64,000 nt of DNA, taken from positions 1 to 64,000 of the forward strand of contig NZ_JASISR010000002.1 of the NCBI RefSeq assembly GCF_030063245.1. The letters run 5' to 3'. Within the stretch, counting starts at the first letter, position 1. The number at the start of each line of letters is the position of its first letter. Of the stretch, positions 52,579-61,762 are shown piece after piece. The position numbers and the translations under genes were made by a program. The stretch is from Paenarthrobacter sp. PH39-S1. Lineage in GTDB: Bacteria > Actinomycetota > Actinomycetes > Actinomycetales > Micrococcaceae. A model generated the notes under the pieces. The model was given only the letters and a program-made list of their open reading frames with translations. It was not told the origin of the DNA and searched no databases.

Positions 52579-53535
52579 TTGGTAATGTTATTGCGACTGC
52601 TGGGACGCCGGCTCGCAGCACTTCCGCTGATGATCCTGGGTGTCACCCTGCTGGTCTTCGTGGTGCTGCAGTTTGCCCCAGGCGACCGCGCCGTGGCAGC
52701 CCTCGGCGAAGGTGCAACTCCTGAAGCCCTGCAGCAGTACCGGGTGGAAAACGGCCTCAACGATCCGATGTTCCTGCAGTACTTCAGGTATCTGGGAAAT
52801 CTGATTACCGGAGACTTCGGCAAGACCCTGCCTCCGCAGAAAAACATCACGGACGTCATCACCCAGGCCTTCCCGCTCACGCTCCAGCTGACCTTCCTCG
52901 GCGTGCTCATTGCGATCGTGCTGGCGCTGGCCTTTGGCGTACTGGCCGCGCTCTACCGTGATACCTGGGTGGACCAGCTCATCCGCGTATTCTCCATCGC
53001 CGCCATCGCCACCCCCTCGTTCTGGCTCGGCATCCTGCTGATCCAGTGGTTCGCCCTCGGCACCAACTCGATCTTCCCCTCCGGCGGCCTGGCCGACCCA
53101 ACCGAAGGTTTCAGCGGCTGGATCCGCTCCATGGCGCTCCCCGCCCTCGCCCTTGGCGTCCCCGTGTCGGCATCACTGATCCGCGTGGTCCGCACCTCGA
53201 TGGTGGAAGAGCTGGACCGTGACTACGTCCGGACCGCCATCGGAAACGGCGTCCCGTACCGCGAAGTCGTCTCCAAGAATGTCCTCCGCAACGCGCTCGT
53301 CACCCCGGTAACCGTGCTGGGTCTGCGCGTCGGGTACCTGCTAGGCGGCGCCGTCGTTATTGAAATGATCTTCTCCCTGCCCGGCATGGGCCAGCAGATC
53401 CTTAACGGCATCACCAACAAGGACACCAATCTGGTACAGGGCGTCGTGCTCGTCATTTCGGTGACCTTCGTGCTGGTGAACATTCTTGTCGACCTGCTCT
53501 ACCTGCTCATCAACCCCCGAATCAGGACGGTCTAA
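52579..53535 (+). CDS. ABC transporter permease
   Basis: The 318-residue DppB/OppB-type protein has six hydrophobic segments and the EAA-type loop MVEELDRDYVRTAIGNGVPYREV followed by KNVLRNALVTPVTVLG. TTG 52579 is preferred since CCGGAG lies eight bases before it; ATG 52585 is the alternative. It is the first membrane subunit of the importer and ends three bases before the next gene. Confidence 0.92.
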   Translation: MVMLLRLLGRRLAALPLMILGVTLLVFVVLQFAPGDRAVAALGEGATPEALQQYRVENGLNDPMFLQYFRYLGNLITGDFGKTLPPQKNITDVITQAFPLTLQLTFLGVLIAIVLALAFGVLAALYRDTWVDQLIRVFSIAAIATPSFWLGILLIQWFALGTNSIFPSGGLADPTEGFSGWIRSMALPALALGVPVSASLIRVVRTSMVEELDRDYVRTAIGNGVPYREVVSKNVLRNALVTPVTVLGLRVGYLLGGAVVIEMIFSLPGMGQQILNGITNKDTNLVQGVVLVISVTFVLVNILVDLLYLLINPRIRTV

Positions 53536-53538
53536 GCC

Positions 53539-55698
53539 ATGCGCAGCAAACTTGCCGAACGGTTGAGCGCTCCCGGGCTGCGGTTCAAGGCCCTGGCCCT
53601 CTCCTCCAAAATTGCCCTGCTCTTCCTGATCTTCATCATCCTGATGGCCATTTTTGCCCCGGTCATTGCGCCGCAGGATCCCCTCGCCACCGGCATTCCG
53701 GCCCAAGCGCCCAGCGCGGACAACTGGTTCGGCACCGACAGGCTGGGCCGCGACGTCTTCTCGCGCCTGCTCTACGGCGCCCAGTCCTCGCTGGAGATCG
53801 GCCTCGGCTCGGTGATCCTGGCCATCATCCTGGGCGCCACGCTGGGCTCTCTGGCGGCCACGACGTCCAAGGCCATCAGCGAACTCATCATGCGCATCAT
53901 GGACGTGCTGATGGCTTTCCCCGGCATCGCGCTGGCCGCCGTCCTGCTGGCTTCCTTTGGTAATTCGGTTCCGGTCATCATTGTGGCCATTGCGATAATT
54001 TATACGCCGCAGATTGCCCGCGTGGTCCGCGCCAATGTCCTGGCGCAGTACGGCGAGGACTATGTCCGGGCCGAGCGCGTCATCGGGGCCGGGCGGACCT
54101 ATATTCTGCTCAAGCACATCGTGCGCAACACGGCGGCCCCGGTTCTGGTGTTCGCCACGGTCATGGTGGCCGACGCGATCATCCTCGAGGCCTCGCTGTC
54201 CTTCATCGGCGCCGGGATCCAGGACCCCGCGCCGTCTTGGGGCAATGTGATCTCCTATGGCCGCAATCTGGTCCTCTCCGGCGGCTGGTGGGCCACCACC
54301 TTTGCCGGTTTGACCATCCTGCTGACCGTGCTGGCGCTGAACGTGCTGGCCGAGGGTCTGACCGATGCAATGGTTAATCCAAGGCTGCGCAAGGCGCCGA
54401 AGGTGAACGACGACGACGGCTCGGCCGCCGCCGTTGCGCGCAAGGGTCTGGATACCGAGGTCGCCACCTCACCCGCCCAGCCGTCCGTCGTCGAAGGTCA
54501 TGAACTGGACCGGTTTGAGCTGCGCGGGCCCGGTGCGGAAATCGTCACCGATTCCGAGCTGGCGGACGTGCTCAGCAACCCGGAGGTGGCGAAGGCCGAT
54601 CCCTTTGCCCTGCTCGATCACGAGCTCACACTGTTGCGCGGCATCGAAGAGCAGCGCACGGACCGTCTCCCCCAGGTCGGTCACACCACACGCACTGTGC
54701 TCGAGGTCAAGAACCTGTCCATCCGCTTCCCGGCGCGATTCGGCGAAACAGCGATCGTAGACAATGTCAGCTTCACTGTCCGCGAAGGCGAAACGATGGG
54801 CCTCGTCGGAGAATCCGGCTGCGGTAAATCCATCACCTCACTGGCAGTCATGGGCCTGTTGCCCAAGACGGCCAGGATCACCGGATCGATCACGTTCGAT
54901 GGCAAAGAGCTGCTGGATTCAGCTGCGGGGAAGAGCGATGCGAAAGCCTACGAAGGACTCCGCGGCGAGCAGATCGCAATGGTCTACCAGGACGCGCTGA
55001 GCTCCCTGAACCCTTCCATGCTGATCAAGGATCAGATGAGCCAGCTGACCAAGCGGAACGGCCGCAAGACTCCCAGGGAACTGCTGGAGCTGGTCAAGCT
55101 GGATCCGGAACGCACGCTCAAGAGCTACCCGCACGAGCTCTCCGGCGGCCAGCGCCAGCGCGTGCTCATTGCCATGGCGCTCTCGCGCTCACCGCGCATT
55201 GTGGTCGCGGATGAACCGACGACGGCGCTGGACGTCACCGTGCAGAAGCAGGTGGTGGATCTGCTCAACGAGCTGCGTGAACAGCTCGGCTTCGCGATGG
55301 TCTTCGTCAGCCACGACCTGGCCCTGGTGGCGTCGCTGGCACACCGGGTCGCCGTGATGTACGCCGGTCAGGTGGTTGAGTCCGCGCAGGCGTCCGAGCT
55401 GCTGCAGAATCCGATGCATGAGTACACCCGCGGTCTGTTGGGTGCGGTGCTCTCAATCGAGGCCGATGCGGTGCGTCTGCACCAGATCCCGGGCACCGTG
55501 CCGTCCCCGCGCGATTTCTCCACCGGGGACCGCTTTGCCGGCCGGTCGCTGCGCCCGGATGCCGATCCTGCCCAGCAGCTGGCCTTCGTGAAGGTGGAGA
55601 CCAACGGCGTTGATTCAGACCATTTTTGGGCCAGCCACCGGAAAGAAGACGCACCGGCGCTAGCCGGGGCGAGGACCGCCAGGAAGGGCGCAAAATGA
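53539..55698 (+). CDS. ABC permease fused to an ATPase
   Basis: In this 719-residue protein, residues 1 to about 290 are a DppC/OppC-type permease (GTDRLGRDVFSRLLYGAQSS, YVRAERVIGAGRTYILLKHI). A hydrophilic linker of about 90 residues leads to an ABC ATPase with Walker A GESGCGKS (about 427), signature LSGGQRQRV (about 533) and Walker B RIVVADEPTTALD, plus the oligopeptide-type C-terminal tail. A permease-ATPase fusion is also seen in the C. glutamicum sialic acid importer (SiaG), which strengthens the substrate assignment. Confidence 0.9.
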   Translation: MRSKLAERLSAPGLRFKALALSSKIALLFLIFIILMAIFAPVIAPQDPLATGIPAQAPSADNWFGTDRLGRDVFSRLLYGAQSSLEIGLGSVILAIILGATLGSLAATTSKAISELIMRIMDVLMAFPGIALAAVLLASFGNSVPVIIVAIAIIYTPQIARVVRANVLAQYGEDYVRAERVIGAGRTYILLKHIVRNTAAPVLVFATVMVADAIILEASLSFIGAGIQDPAPSWGNVISYGRNLVLSGGWWATTFAGLTILLTVLALNVLAEGLTDAMVNPRLRKAPKVNDDDGSAAAVARKGLDTEVATSPAQPSVVEGHELDRFELRGPGAEIVTDSELADVLSNPEVAKADPFALLDHELTLLRGIEEQRTDRLPQVGHTTRTVLEVKNLSIRFPARFGETAIVDNVSFTVREGETMGLVGESGCGKSITSLAVMGLLPKTARITGSITFDGKELLDSAAGKSDAKAYEGLRGEQIAMVYQDALSSLNPSMLIKDQMSQLTKRNGRKTPRELLELVKLDPERTLKSYPHELSGGQRQRVLIAMALSRSPRIVVADEPTTALDVTVQKQVVDLLNELREQLGFAMVFVSHDLALVASLAHRVAVMYAGQVVESAQASELLQNPMHEYTRGLLGAVLSIEADAVRLHQIPGTVPSPRDFSTGDRFAGRSLRPDADPAQQLAFVKVETNGVDSDHFWASHRKEDAPALAGARTARKGAK

Positions 55699-56525
55699 GC
55701 ACGGTATCGATGAGCAGCAAGACCGCGCAGGACACCGCACCGGTCATTGAGCTGAAGGACCTGCATGTTCACCACCGGACCCGTTCGGGCGGACTGTTCA
55801 AGCCCAACTACGTCAAGGCCGTCAACGGTGTGAACTTCACCGTCAGCCGTGGCGAAACCGTGGGCATCGTGGGTGAGTCGGGTTGTGGAAAGTCCACGCT
55901 GGCAAGCGTCCTCGTCGGCCTGCAGACCCCCACCTCCGGCGAAGTTTTGTTCCACGGCCTGCCGGCCATCAAACGCAACGCGCGGATGCGTAAGGAATTC
56001 GGCCGGGCGGTCTCGGTGGTTTTCCAGGATCCGTCGACGGCGTTGAATCCGCGGATGACCATCCAGGACATCCTGACCGATCCGCTGGTGATCCACGGGA
56101 TCGGCAACGCCGCATCCCGAGCCGCGAAGGTCCGGGAACTGCTGGCCCTGGTGGGTCTGCCGCAGTCGGCGGCGGAGGTCACGCCTTCCCAGGTTTCCGG
56201 CGGCCAGCGCCAGCGTGTGGCCATCGCCCGCGCCCTGGCCTTGGGACCGGACCTGATCGTGGCGGATGAGCCGACGTCGGCCCTGGATGTTTCGGTCCGG
56301 GCTCAGGTACTGAACCTGCTGTCCGATCTGAAGAAGGAACTGAATCTGGGCATGGTGTTCATCAGCCACGACATCCAGACCGTGCGCTACGTTTCCGACC
56401 GGATCTGCGTTATGTACTTCGGCCAGATCGTTGAAGAAGGCCCCGCAGGACAGGTCTTCGGGAACCCCCGCGACGACTACACGAAGAAGCTGCTCGGCGC
56501 AGCGCCATCGCTGCTGCACATCTAG
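55695..56525 (+). CDS. ABC transporter ATPase
   Basis: From ATG 55695, which overlaps the preceding stop, the product is 276 residues. Walker [10 protein letters not shown], signature VSGGQRQRV, Walker [15 protein letters not shown] and the switch [11 protein letters not shown] are all present. It is the DppF/OppF-type second ATPase that pairs with the fused ATPase. It starts with a hydrophilic tail of about 20 residues. Confidence 0.92.
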   Translation: MSTVSMSSKTAQDTAPVIELKDLHVHHRTRSGGLFKPNYVKAVNGVNFTVSRGETVGIVGESGCGKSTLASVLVGLQTPTSGEVLFHGLPAIKRNARMRKEFGRAVSVVFQDPSTALNPRMTIQDILTDPLVIHGIGNAASRAAKVRELLALVGLPQSAAEVTPSQVSGGQRQRVAIARALALGPDLIVADEPTSALDVSVRAQVLNLLSDLKKELNLGMVFISHDIQTVRYVSDRICVMYFGQIVEEGPAGQVFGNPRDDYTKKLLGAAPSLLHI

Positions 56526-56576
56526 CCTTGCCCCACCGTTTTTCATCTATTGACATCAACTAATTTGGAGAATATT

Positions 56577-57506
56577 GTGACCCCCGTCGCTACCCGTTTT
56601 CAGGGCGTCATCCCGCCCGTCGTCACCCCGCGCACCCTTGAGGGCGCGATCGACGTTCCCTCGCTGGAGAACGTCGTCAAGCACCTGCTCGACGGCGGTG
56701 TGGATGGACTGTTCGTGCTCGGCTCCTCCGGCGAAGTCAGCCATATGACCAACAGCGAGCGCGATACCGTGCTAACGACCATTGCCGGCGTCAATGCCGG
56801 CCAGGTCCCGCTGGTGGTCGGCGCCTGTGAGCAGACCACGAACCGCGTGATTGAGGAGGCCAAGCGGGTCGTCGCGCTCGGCGCCGATGCGCTCGTGATC
56901 ACCTCGCAGTACTACGCGGTCAGCAACGCGCAGGAAAACGCCACGCACTTCCGCAGCATCCACGCCGCCGTTGACACCCCAATTTTCGCGTATGACGTTC
57001 CAGTGCGCACACACTTCAAGCTGCCCACCGATCTGCTGGTCCAGCTGGGCGCCGAGGGTGTCATTGCCGGCGTCAAGGACTCCTCCGGCGACGATGTCTC
57101 CTTCCGTCAGCTGCTGCTGGCCGCCAAGGACATCCCCAACTTCGACATCTTCACCGGTCATGAGGTCGTCGTCGACGGCGCCCTGCTGGGTGGGGCACAG
57201 GGCGTCGTCCCGGGCCTGGGAAACGTGGATCCCCGTGGATACAAGAACCTGTACGAGGCCGCCGTCGCCGGCGACTGGACCAAGGCCGCCGCCGAGCAGA
57301 ACCGTCTGGCCGATGTTTTCGAAATTGTCTACACGCCCAGGCCCGGACGGCTGTCCGGGAACGCCGCCGGCCTGGGTGCTTTCAAGACGGCACTGGTGCT
57401 GATGGGTGTCATTAAAACCAATGTCATGAGTGCGCCGATGCTGGCGCTGGATGACGCTGAGACCGCTGCGGTCAAGGTTATTCTGGAGCGCACCGGTCTG
57501 ATCTGA
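56577..57506 (+). CDS. nanA: DHDPS/NAL-family aldolase, probable N-acetylneuraminate lyase
   Basis: I choose GTG 56577 because TTTGGAG precedes it, giving 309 residues. The family triad is visible: FVLGSSGEVSHM (GxxGE), the Tyr in IFAYDVPVRTH and the Schiff-base Lys in AGVKDSSGDD. The enzyme should split N-acetylneuraminate into pyruvate and N-acetylmannosamine. Dihydrodipicolinate synthase is the main alternative by sequence alone. Location between a peptide-type importer and nanK/nanE favours the lyase. Confidence 0.82.
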   Translation: MTPVATRFQGVIPPVVTPRTLEGAIDVPSLENVVKHLLDGGVDGLFVLGSSGEVSHMTNSERDTVLTTIAGVNAGQVPLVVGACEQTTNRVIEEAKRVVALGADALVITSQYYAVSNAQENATHFRSIHAAVDTPIFAYDVPVRTHFKLPTDLLVQLGAEGVIAGVKDSSGDDVSFRQLLLAAKDIPNFDIFTGHEVVVDGALLGGAQGVVPGLGNVDPRGYKNLYEAAVAGDWTKAAAEQNRLADVFEIVYTPRPGRLSGNAAGLGAFKTALVLMGVIKTNVMSAPMLALDDAETAAVKVILERTGLI

Positions 57507-57610
57507 TCTGATCTTGTCCGATCTGATGTGATCTTGTCGGCGCCGAAGGCGGCTTTCAGACAGCTTCCTCCGCACGGCCCACGGCTCCTTGTTTTTTGAG
57601 AAGGTTTTTC

Positions 57611-58549
57611 ATGCGGTACGCAATTGGTGTGGATTTGGGTGGGACGAAGACGGCTGCCGGAGTTGTTGATGCTGCCGGAAAGGTCCTGTTCCAGAAGCAG
57701 ATGGCGACGCTGAACCGGGACGGCGGGGAGGCGATTCTGGACGCCACCGCCGCCCTGGTGTCAGGTCTTCGGAACGAGGCCGCCGCCGTCGGCCTTGAAA
57801 TTTCCGCCGTCGGAATGGGCTCCGCCGGCGTCATCGACGCGGATCGCGGAGCCGTCATCTCCGCGACTGACGCCATTCTGGGCTGGGCGGGCACGCGGAT
57901 CGCCGACGGGCTCAGCGCCCGCCTCGGCCTGCCTGGGGGCTGCGTGAAAGTCATCAACGACGTCCATGCGCACGCCATCGGAGAAGACTGGCTCGGCGCC
58001 GGGGCCGGTTCGTCCAGCACGCTGATGATGGCCTTCGGCACCGGGGTCGGCGGTTCTTTTGTCGTGGCCGGCCGTCCGCTGCTGGGGCACCGCTTTGTTG
58101 GTGGACATGTAGGCCACTTCGCCTCCAGTTATGCCGTGGCCGCGGACGGCAGCCCGTTGGACTGCTCCTGTGGGCACCGCGGGCACGTCGAGGCCATTGC
58201 TTCCGGTCCGGCCCTGCATGCCCTTTATCTGCGCAACGGCGGGGATTCCCGTGCAGTCGACACCCGGCAGGTCTTTGCCCGCGCCAGCGCCGGGGATCCG
58301 GTGGCACTGGCGTCAGTTCAAACGTCGGCGCGTGCAGCGGGCCAGGCCGTCGGCGGGCTGGGCAATGTACTGGACCCCGAGGTGGTGGTGGTCTCCGGCG
58401 GATTGGCCGACGCTGGGGCCCTCTGGTGGGACGAAATGACCGCCGCGGCGGCCGAGGAGCTGATGCCTCCGCTGGCCGGGCTGCGGATTGTCCGCGCTAC
58501 GCTGGGCAACACCGCGGCCATCGTGGGCGCAGCGACCCTGGTTTTGTAA
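57611..58549 (+). CDS. nanK: ROK-family sugar kinase, probable N-acetylmannosamine kinase
   Basis: From ATG 57611 behind GAGAAGG the product is 312 residues. The ATP site is YAIGVDLGGTKTAAGVVD, the catalytic Asp is in KVINDVHAHAIGE, and the sugar loop is FGTGVGGSFV. The ROK zinc site reads GGHVGHF...CSCGHRGHVE, with His in place of the last Cys of CxCGxxGCxE. It phosphorylates ManNAc to ManNAc-6-P, feeding NanE. Confidence 0.85.
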   Translation: MRYAIGVDLGGTKTAAGVVDAAGKVLFQKQMATLNRDGGEAILDATAALVSGLRNEAAAVGLEISAVGMGSAGVIDADRGAVISATDAILGWAGTRIADGLSARLGLPGGCVKVINDVHAHAIGEDWLGAGAGSSSTLMMAFGTGVGGSFVVAGRPLLGHRFVGGHVGHFASSYAVAADGSPLDCSCGHRGHVEAIASGPALHALYLRNGGDSRAVDTRQVFARASAGDPVALASVQTSARAAGQAVGGLGNVLDPEVVVVSGGLADAGALWWDEMTAAAAEELMPPLAGLRIVRATLGNTAAIVGAATLVL

Positions 58550-58621
58550 GCCAAAAAATCACCACGGCATTTCATTGAACACAGCATTCGTAACGCCGAG
58601 CCATCACTACGAGGAGTTAAA

Positions 58622-59308
58622 GTGACCCTGAAACTGACCGACCTGGACGCGCTCAAGGGACAGCTGATTGTCTCGGCCCAGGCCTATCCCGGCGAGCCGA
58701 TGCGCGATCCGCGGACCACCGGCCAGGTTGCGGCCTCCGCCGTGATCGGCGGTGCCGCGGCCGTTCGCGTGCAAGGCATTGCGGACATCCAGTTCACCCG
58801 CGCCGCCGTCGAGGTTCCCGTGATCGGGCTGTGGAAGGACGGCCACAGCGGCGTTTTCATCACACCCACCCTCCGGCATGCGCTGGCGTGCGCGAACGCT
58901 GGGTCGCACATCGTGGCCATCGACGGCACCCGCCGCCCCCGACCGGACGGTCTGGCTCTGGCAGCGACCATCGCGGGCATCCACACCGGATCCAATGCGC
59001 TGGTCATGGCCGATTGCGGATCGCTGGCCGACGCCGAGGCGGCCATGGCAGCCGGCGCGGATCTGATCGGCACCACGTTGGCAGGCTATTCGGGTGAGCG
59101 CGAAAAGACACAGGGGCCGGACCTGGACCTGCTGGCGGAAATCGTCGCTGCGGACTTGGGCCTGCCGCTGATCGCCGAAGGCCGTATCCATACCCCGGCG
59201 CAGGCCCGCCAGGCACTGGACGCGGGCGCGTTCGCCGTCGTCGTCGGCACCGCCATCACGCACCCGGCCTCCATCACGGGCTGGTTTAAGGACGCCCTGG
59301 ACGCCTGA
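58622..59308 (+). CDS. nanE: N-acetylmannosamine-6-phosphate 2-epimerase
   Basis: The 228-residue TIM-barrel protein starts at GTG 58622 after AGGAG. NanE features are LIVSAQAYPGEPMRDP, AAVRVQGIADI, VAIDGTRRPRPDG, MADCGSLADAEAAMAAGADLIGTTLAGYS and LIAEGRIHTPAQARQALDAGAFAVVVGTAITHP. It converts ManNAc-6-P to GlcNAc-6-P. The next steps (NagA, NagB) are not encoded in this window. Confidence 0.93.
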   Translation: MTLKLTDLDALKGQLIVSAQAYPGEPMRDPRTTGQVAASAVIGGAAAVRVQGIADIQFTRAAVEVPVIGLWKDGHSGVFITPTLRHALACANAGSHIVAIDGTRRPRPDGLALAATIAGIHTGSNALVMADCGSLADAEAAMAAGADLIGTTLAGYSGEREKTQGPDLDLLAEIVAADLGLPLIAEGRIHTPAQARQALDAGAFAVVVGTAITHPASITGWFKDALDA

Positions 59309-59427
59309 TCCGTGGGCCTGGCATCGATTGCACGGCAGGTGCCCGCATCGCATCTGCGCTTGCGTGGGTAATGCCCTGGCCGCGCCCTGGCCGTGCACCA
59401 AATGCCCAGCCGACGTAGGCTCGGACC

Positions 59428-60849
59428 ATGAGCGAGCCACGAACGGTCGATGTTGTCATTATCGGTGCCGGCGCGGCGGGCGAAAACGCAGCGGAACGCG
59501 TGGTGCAGGGCGGCCTCACCGCGGTGCTGATCGAGGCTGAACTGGTCGGCGGGGAGTGCTCCTACTGGGCGTGCATGCCGTCGAAGGCGCTGCTGCGACC
59601 CGGGACTGCACTGCTGGCCGCCCAGTCCGTGGCCGGTTCGCGGGAGGCTGCGACGCAGACACTGGACGCCGCCGCCGTCCTCAAGCGGCGTGACGAGTTC
59701 ACCTCGCACTGGCAGGACGACGGCCAGGTCGACTGGGTAAAAGGCGCCGGCATTGAGCTGATCCGCGGACACGCGTGGCTCACCGGCGTGCGGACCGTTG
59801 AAGTTGCCGGGAACGACGGCGGCAGGCACCTTTTGCACGCCCGGCACGCGGTCGCGCTGGCCACCGGGTCCGTGCCGACCGCTCCCCCGCTGCCCGGGCT
59901 GGACGACATCGACTATTGGGGCACCCGCCAGGCCACCTCCGCGCAGAATATCCCGGGTCGGCTGACCGTCTTCGGCGGCGGAGTGTCGGGCACGGAACTG
60001 GCCCAGGCCTTTGCCCGGCTCGGTTCCAGCGTGACTCTGGTGGCCCGCGGGAATCTGCTGGCCATGTACCCGGCGGAGGCCCGGGAGCTGGTCAAGGCCG
60101 GGCTCCGGGCGGACGGCGTGGATCTGCGTCTACACACCTCCGCGGACAGCGTCCGGCGCAATGCCGACGGCGAGGTGGAACTGATCCTGTCCGACGGCGG
60201 CGGGACCGTCACCTCCGATGAGCTGCTGGTTTCCACCGGCCGGCACCCGGCGCTGGAGGGTCTGGGTCTGGAGAGCATCGGACTGGAACCGAAAAAACTC
60301 GATACCGACACAACCGGAAGGGTATCCGACAACGACTGGCTCTACGCCGTCGGGGATGCGGCCGGCAAGGTGCTGCTGACTCATCAGGGGAAATATGAGG
60401 CCCGTGCCACCGGAGCCGCCATCGTGGCCCGGGCGGCCGGGAAACTCAGCGGCGACCCGGCGCCGTGGAGCAGCTACGCGCAGACCGCCGACGACCATGC
60501 CGTGCCGAACGTCGTCTTCACTGACCCGGAAATTGCCTCGGTGGGCCTGAGCATGGAGCAGGCGCGCGACGCCGGAAAGAATGTTTCCGACGTCTCGCTG
60601 CCGATCGCCGTGGCAGGGTCATCGCTCTACGCGGACGATTACCAGGGTTGGGCGCAACTGGTGATCGATGACGACAGCAGGACCATACTCGGTGCGACGT
60701 TTGCCGGCCCCGACGTCGCCGAGCTGCTGCACTCGGCCACCATCGCCGTCGTCGGGCAGGTTCCGCTGGAACGCTTGTGGCACGCCGTGCCCTCCTACCC
60801 GACGGTCAGCGAGGTCTGGCTGCGGCTGCTGGAGAAATGCGGGCTCTAA
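59428..60849 (+). CDS. Pyridine nucleotide-disulfide oxidoreductase
   Basis: This 473-residue flavoprotein of the lipoamide dehydrogenase/mercuric reductase family has an FAD fold at residues 10-22 (VIIGAGAAGENAA), the redox pair Cys44 and Cys49 in GGECSYWACMPSKALL, a NAD(P) fold in VFGGGVSGTELAQAFARLG, an ATG-type motif ALATGS and the C-terminal HAVPSYPTVSE with the active-site His. Substrate is uncertain; it is not beside pyruvate dehydrogenase genes. TAGGCT six bases before the ATG suggests a leaderless transcript. Confidence 0.87.
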   Translation: MSEPRTVDVVIIGAGAAGENAAERVVQGGLTAVLIEAELVGGECSYWACMPSKALLRPGTALLAAQSVAGSREAATQTLDAAAVLKRRDEFTSHWQDDGQVDWVKGAGIELIRGHAWLTGVRTVEVAGNDGGRHLLHARHAVALATGSVPTAPPLPGLDDIDYWGTRQATSAQNIPGRLTVFGGGVSGTELAQAFARLGSSVTLVARGNLLAMYPAEARELVKAGLRADGVDLRLHTSADSVRRNADGEVELILSDGGGTVTSDELLVSTGRHPALEGLGLESIGLEPKKLDTDTTGRVSDNDWLYAVGDAAGKVLLTHQGKYEARATGAAIVARAAGKLSGDPAPWSSYAQTADDHAVPNVVFTDPEIASVGLSMEQARDAGKNVSDVSLPIAVAGSSLYADDYQGWAQLVIDDDSRTILGATFAGPDVAELLHSATIAVVGQVPLERLWHAVPSYPTVSEVWLRLLEKCGL

Positions 60850-60907
60850 CCCATCGAGCCGACCACCCCGTCCGGACGCCGGGCTCATGAATGCGCTGAC
60901 CCTCTAG

Positions 60908-60936
60908 TTGAACTGACCAGTCAGTTTTGATATGGT
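60908..60936 (+). promoter_or_regulatory. TetR-type operator inside the YhgE operon promoter
   Basis: TTGAAC (60908-60913) and TATGGT (60931-60936) are spaced by 17 nt. The perfect palindrome AACTGAC-CA-GTCAGTT (60911-60926) fills the -35/spacer. A repressor bound here would block RNA polymerase. The tetR gene at the operon's end is the obvious candidate. Confidence 0.8.
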
Positions 60937-60970
60937 TTATCCGTTCATATCCCCATCGGAAGGTCATGCT

Positions 60971-61762
60971 GTGCTGTCGGCTTCGGAGCTCCACGTTGCG
61001 GGGCGCCATCGGGACCTCTTGCCGGCCACCAGCCTGGAAGCGCCGCGCGGCGCCGTGCTGCTGGTTCAGGGTGACGGCCGCCAGAGGCGAACCGCGCTGG
61101 CCCTGACCCTGACCGGGCGGATGAAGCCGACCTCCGGGACGGTGCACTGGGGACACGAGGCAGACATCACCCATTTGCGCCGGCACAGTGCATTAATCGA
61201 CGCCCCCGGGGTCAACGAGCCCGAGCAGCATCTGAGCGTGAAGGATCTCGCGGCCGAGGATCTGGCCCTGATCCCGCGCAGATTCCGTGACCGTACCCGC
61301 CCCACGGCCTGGCTGGTCAAGCACGGGCACTCGGAGATCGCCGGCAAATGGACGGACGAGCTCGCGCCGGAGCCGCGGCTGCGGTTACTGACGGACCTGG
61401 CGCTGGCAAACCCGGATGTCGACGTGCTGGTGGTGGATTCACCCGACCGGCACAGCGATGACGCGCAGGACTGGCTGCCTTTCCTGCAGCGGCTGGCTGC
61501 CGGCACCGGCAGGCACGACGGCGGGCACCGCCTAACGGTGATCGCCGTCGTCGCACACTTCCCGCTGGACTGGGACGGCGCGACTGCGCAGGTGGGAGAT
61601 ATCCCCGCCGTCCCCGCGCCGGCTCCCGAAGCGGCCCCCACCGAACCGGCCGTTGAGCCGGCTCCCGAACCGGCTACCGCAGAAATTTCCTCACAGGGTC
61701 CACAGGCCCAGCCAGCCGCGGCGAAACCCGCTCACAACGACGAATCGCAGGAAACCCAATGA
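60971..61762 (+). CDS. Degenerate ABC ATPase-like protein
   Basis: I choose GTG 60971, behind GGAAGG, because the in-frame ATG at 60932 lies inside the -10 box. The 263-residue product follows the order of an ABC ATPase (LHVAGRHRDLLPATSLEAPRGAVLLVQGDG; VDVLVVDSPDRHSDDA at the Walker B place). The Walker A reads GDGRQRRTAL without the Gly-Lys-Ser/Thr core, and no LSGGQ signature is seen. ATP hydrolysis is therefore doubtful. The last about 60 residues are a Pro/Ala/Glu-rich tail. It is coupled to the YhgE gene by overlap. Confidence 0.72.
   Translation: MLSASELHVAGRHRDLLPATSLEAPRGAVLLVQGDGRQRRTALALTLTGRMKPTSGTVHWGHEADITHLRRHSALIDAPGVNEPEQHLSVKDLAAEDLALIPRRFRDRTRPTAWLVKHGHSEIAGKWTDELAPEPRLRLLTDLALANPDVDVLVVDSPDRHSDDAQDWLPFLQRLAAGTGRHDGGHRLTVIAVVAHFPLDWDGATAQVGDIPAVPAPAPEAAPTEPAVEPAPEPATAEISSQGPQAQPAAAKPAHNDESQETQ

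Noticed and set aside
51027-52910. A 627-codon minus-strand frame across the sialic acid binding-protein gene
   Set aside because: It spans a gene end, a hairpin and another gene start, and has no recognisable domain. The plus strand carries the real genes.
61317-61641. Small minus-strand frames inside the ABC-like gene
   Set aside because: Arg/Pro/Ala-rich antisense shadows without ribosome sites.
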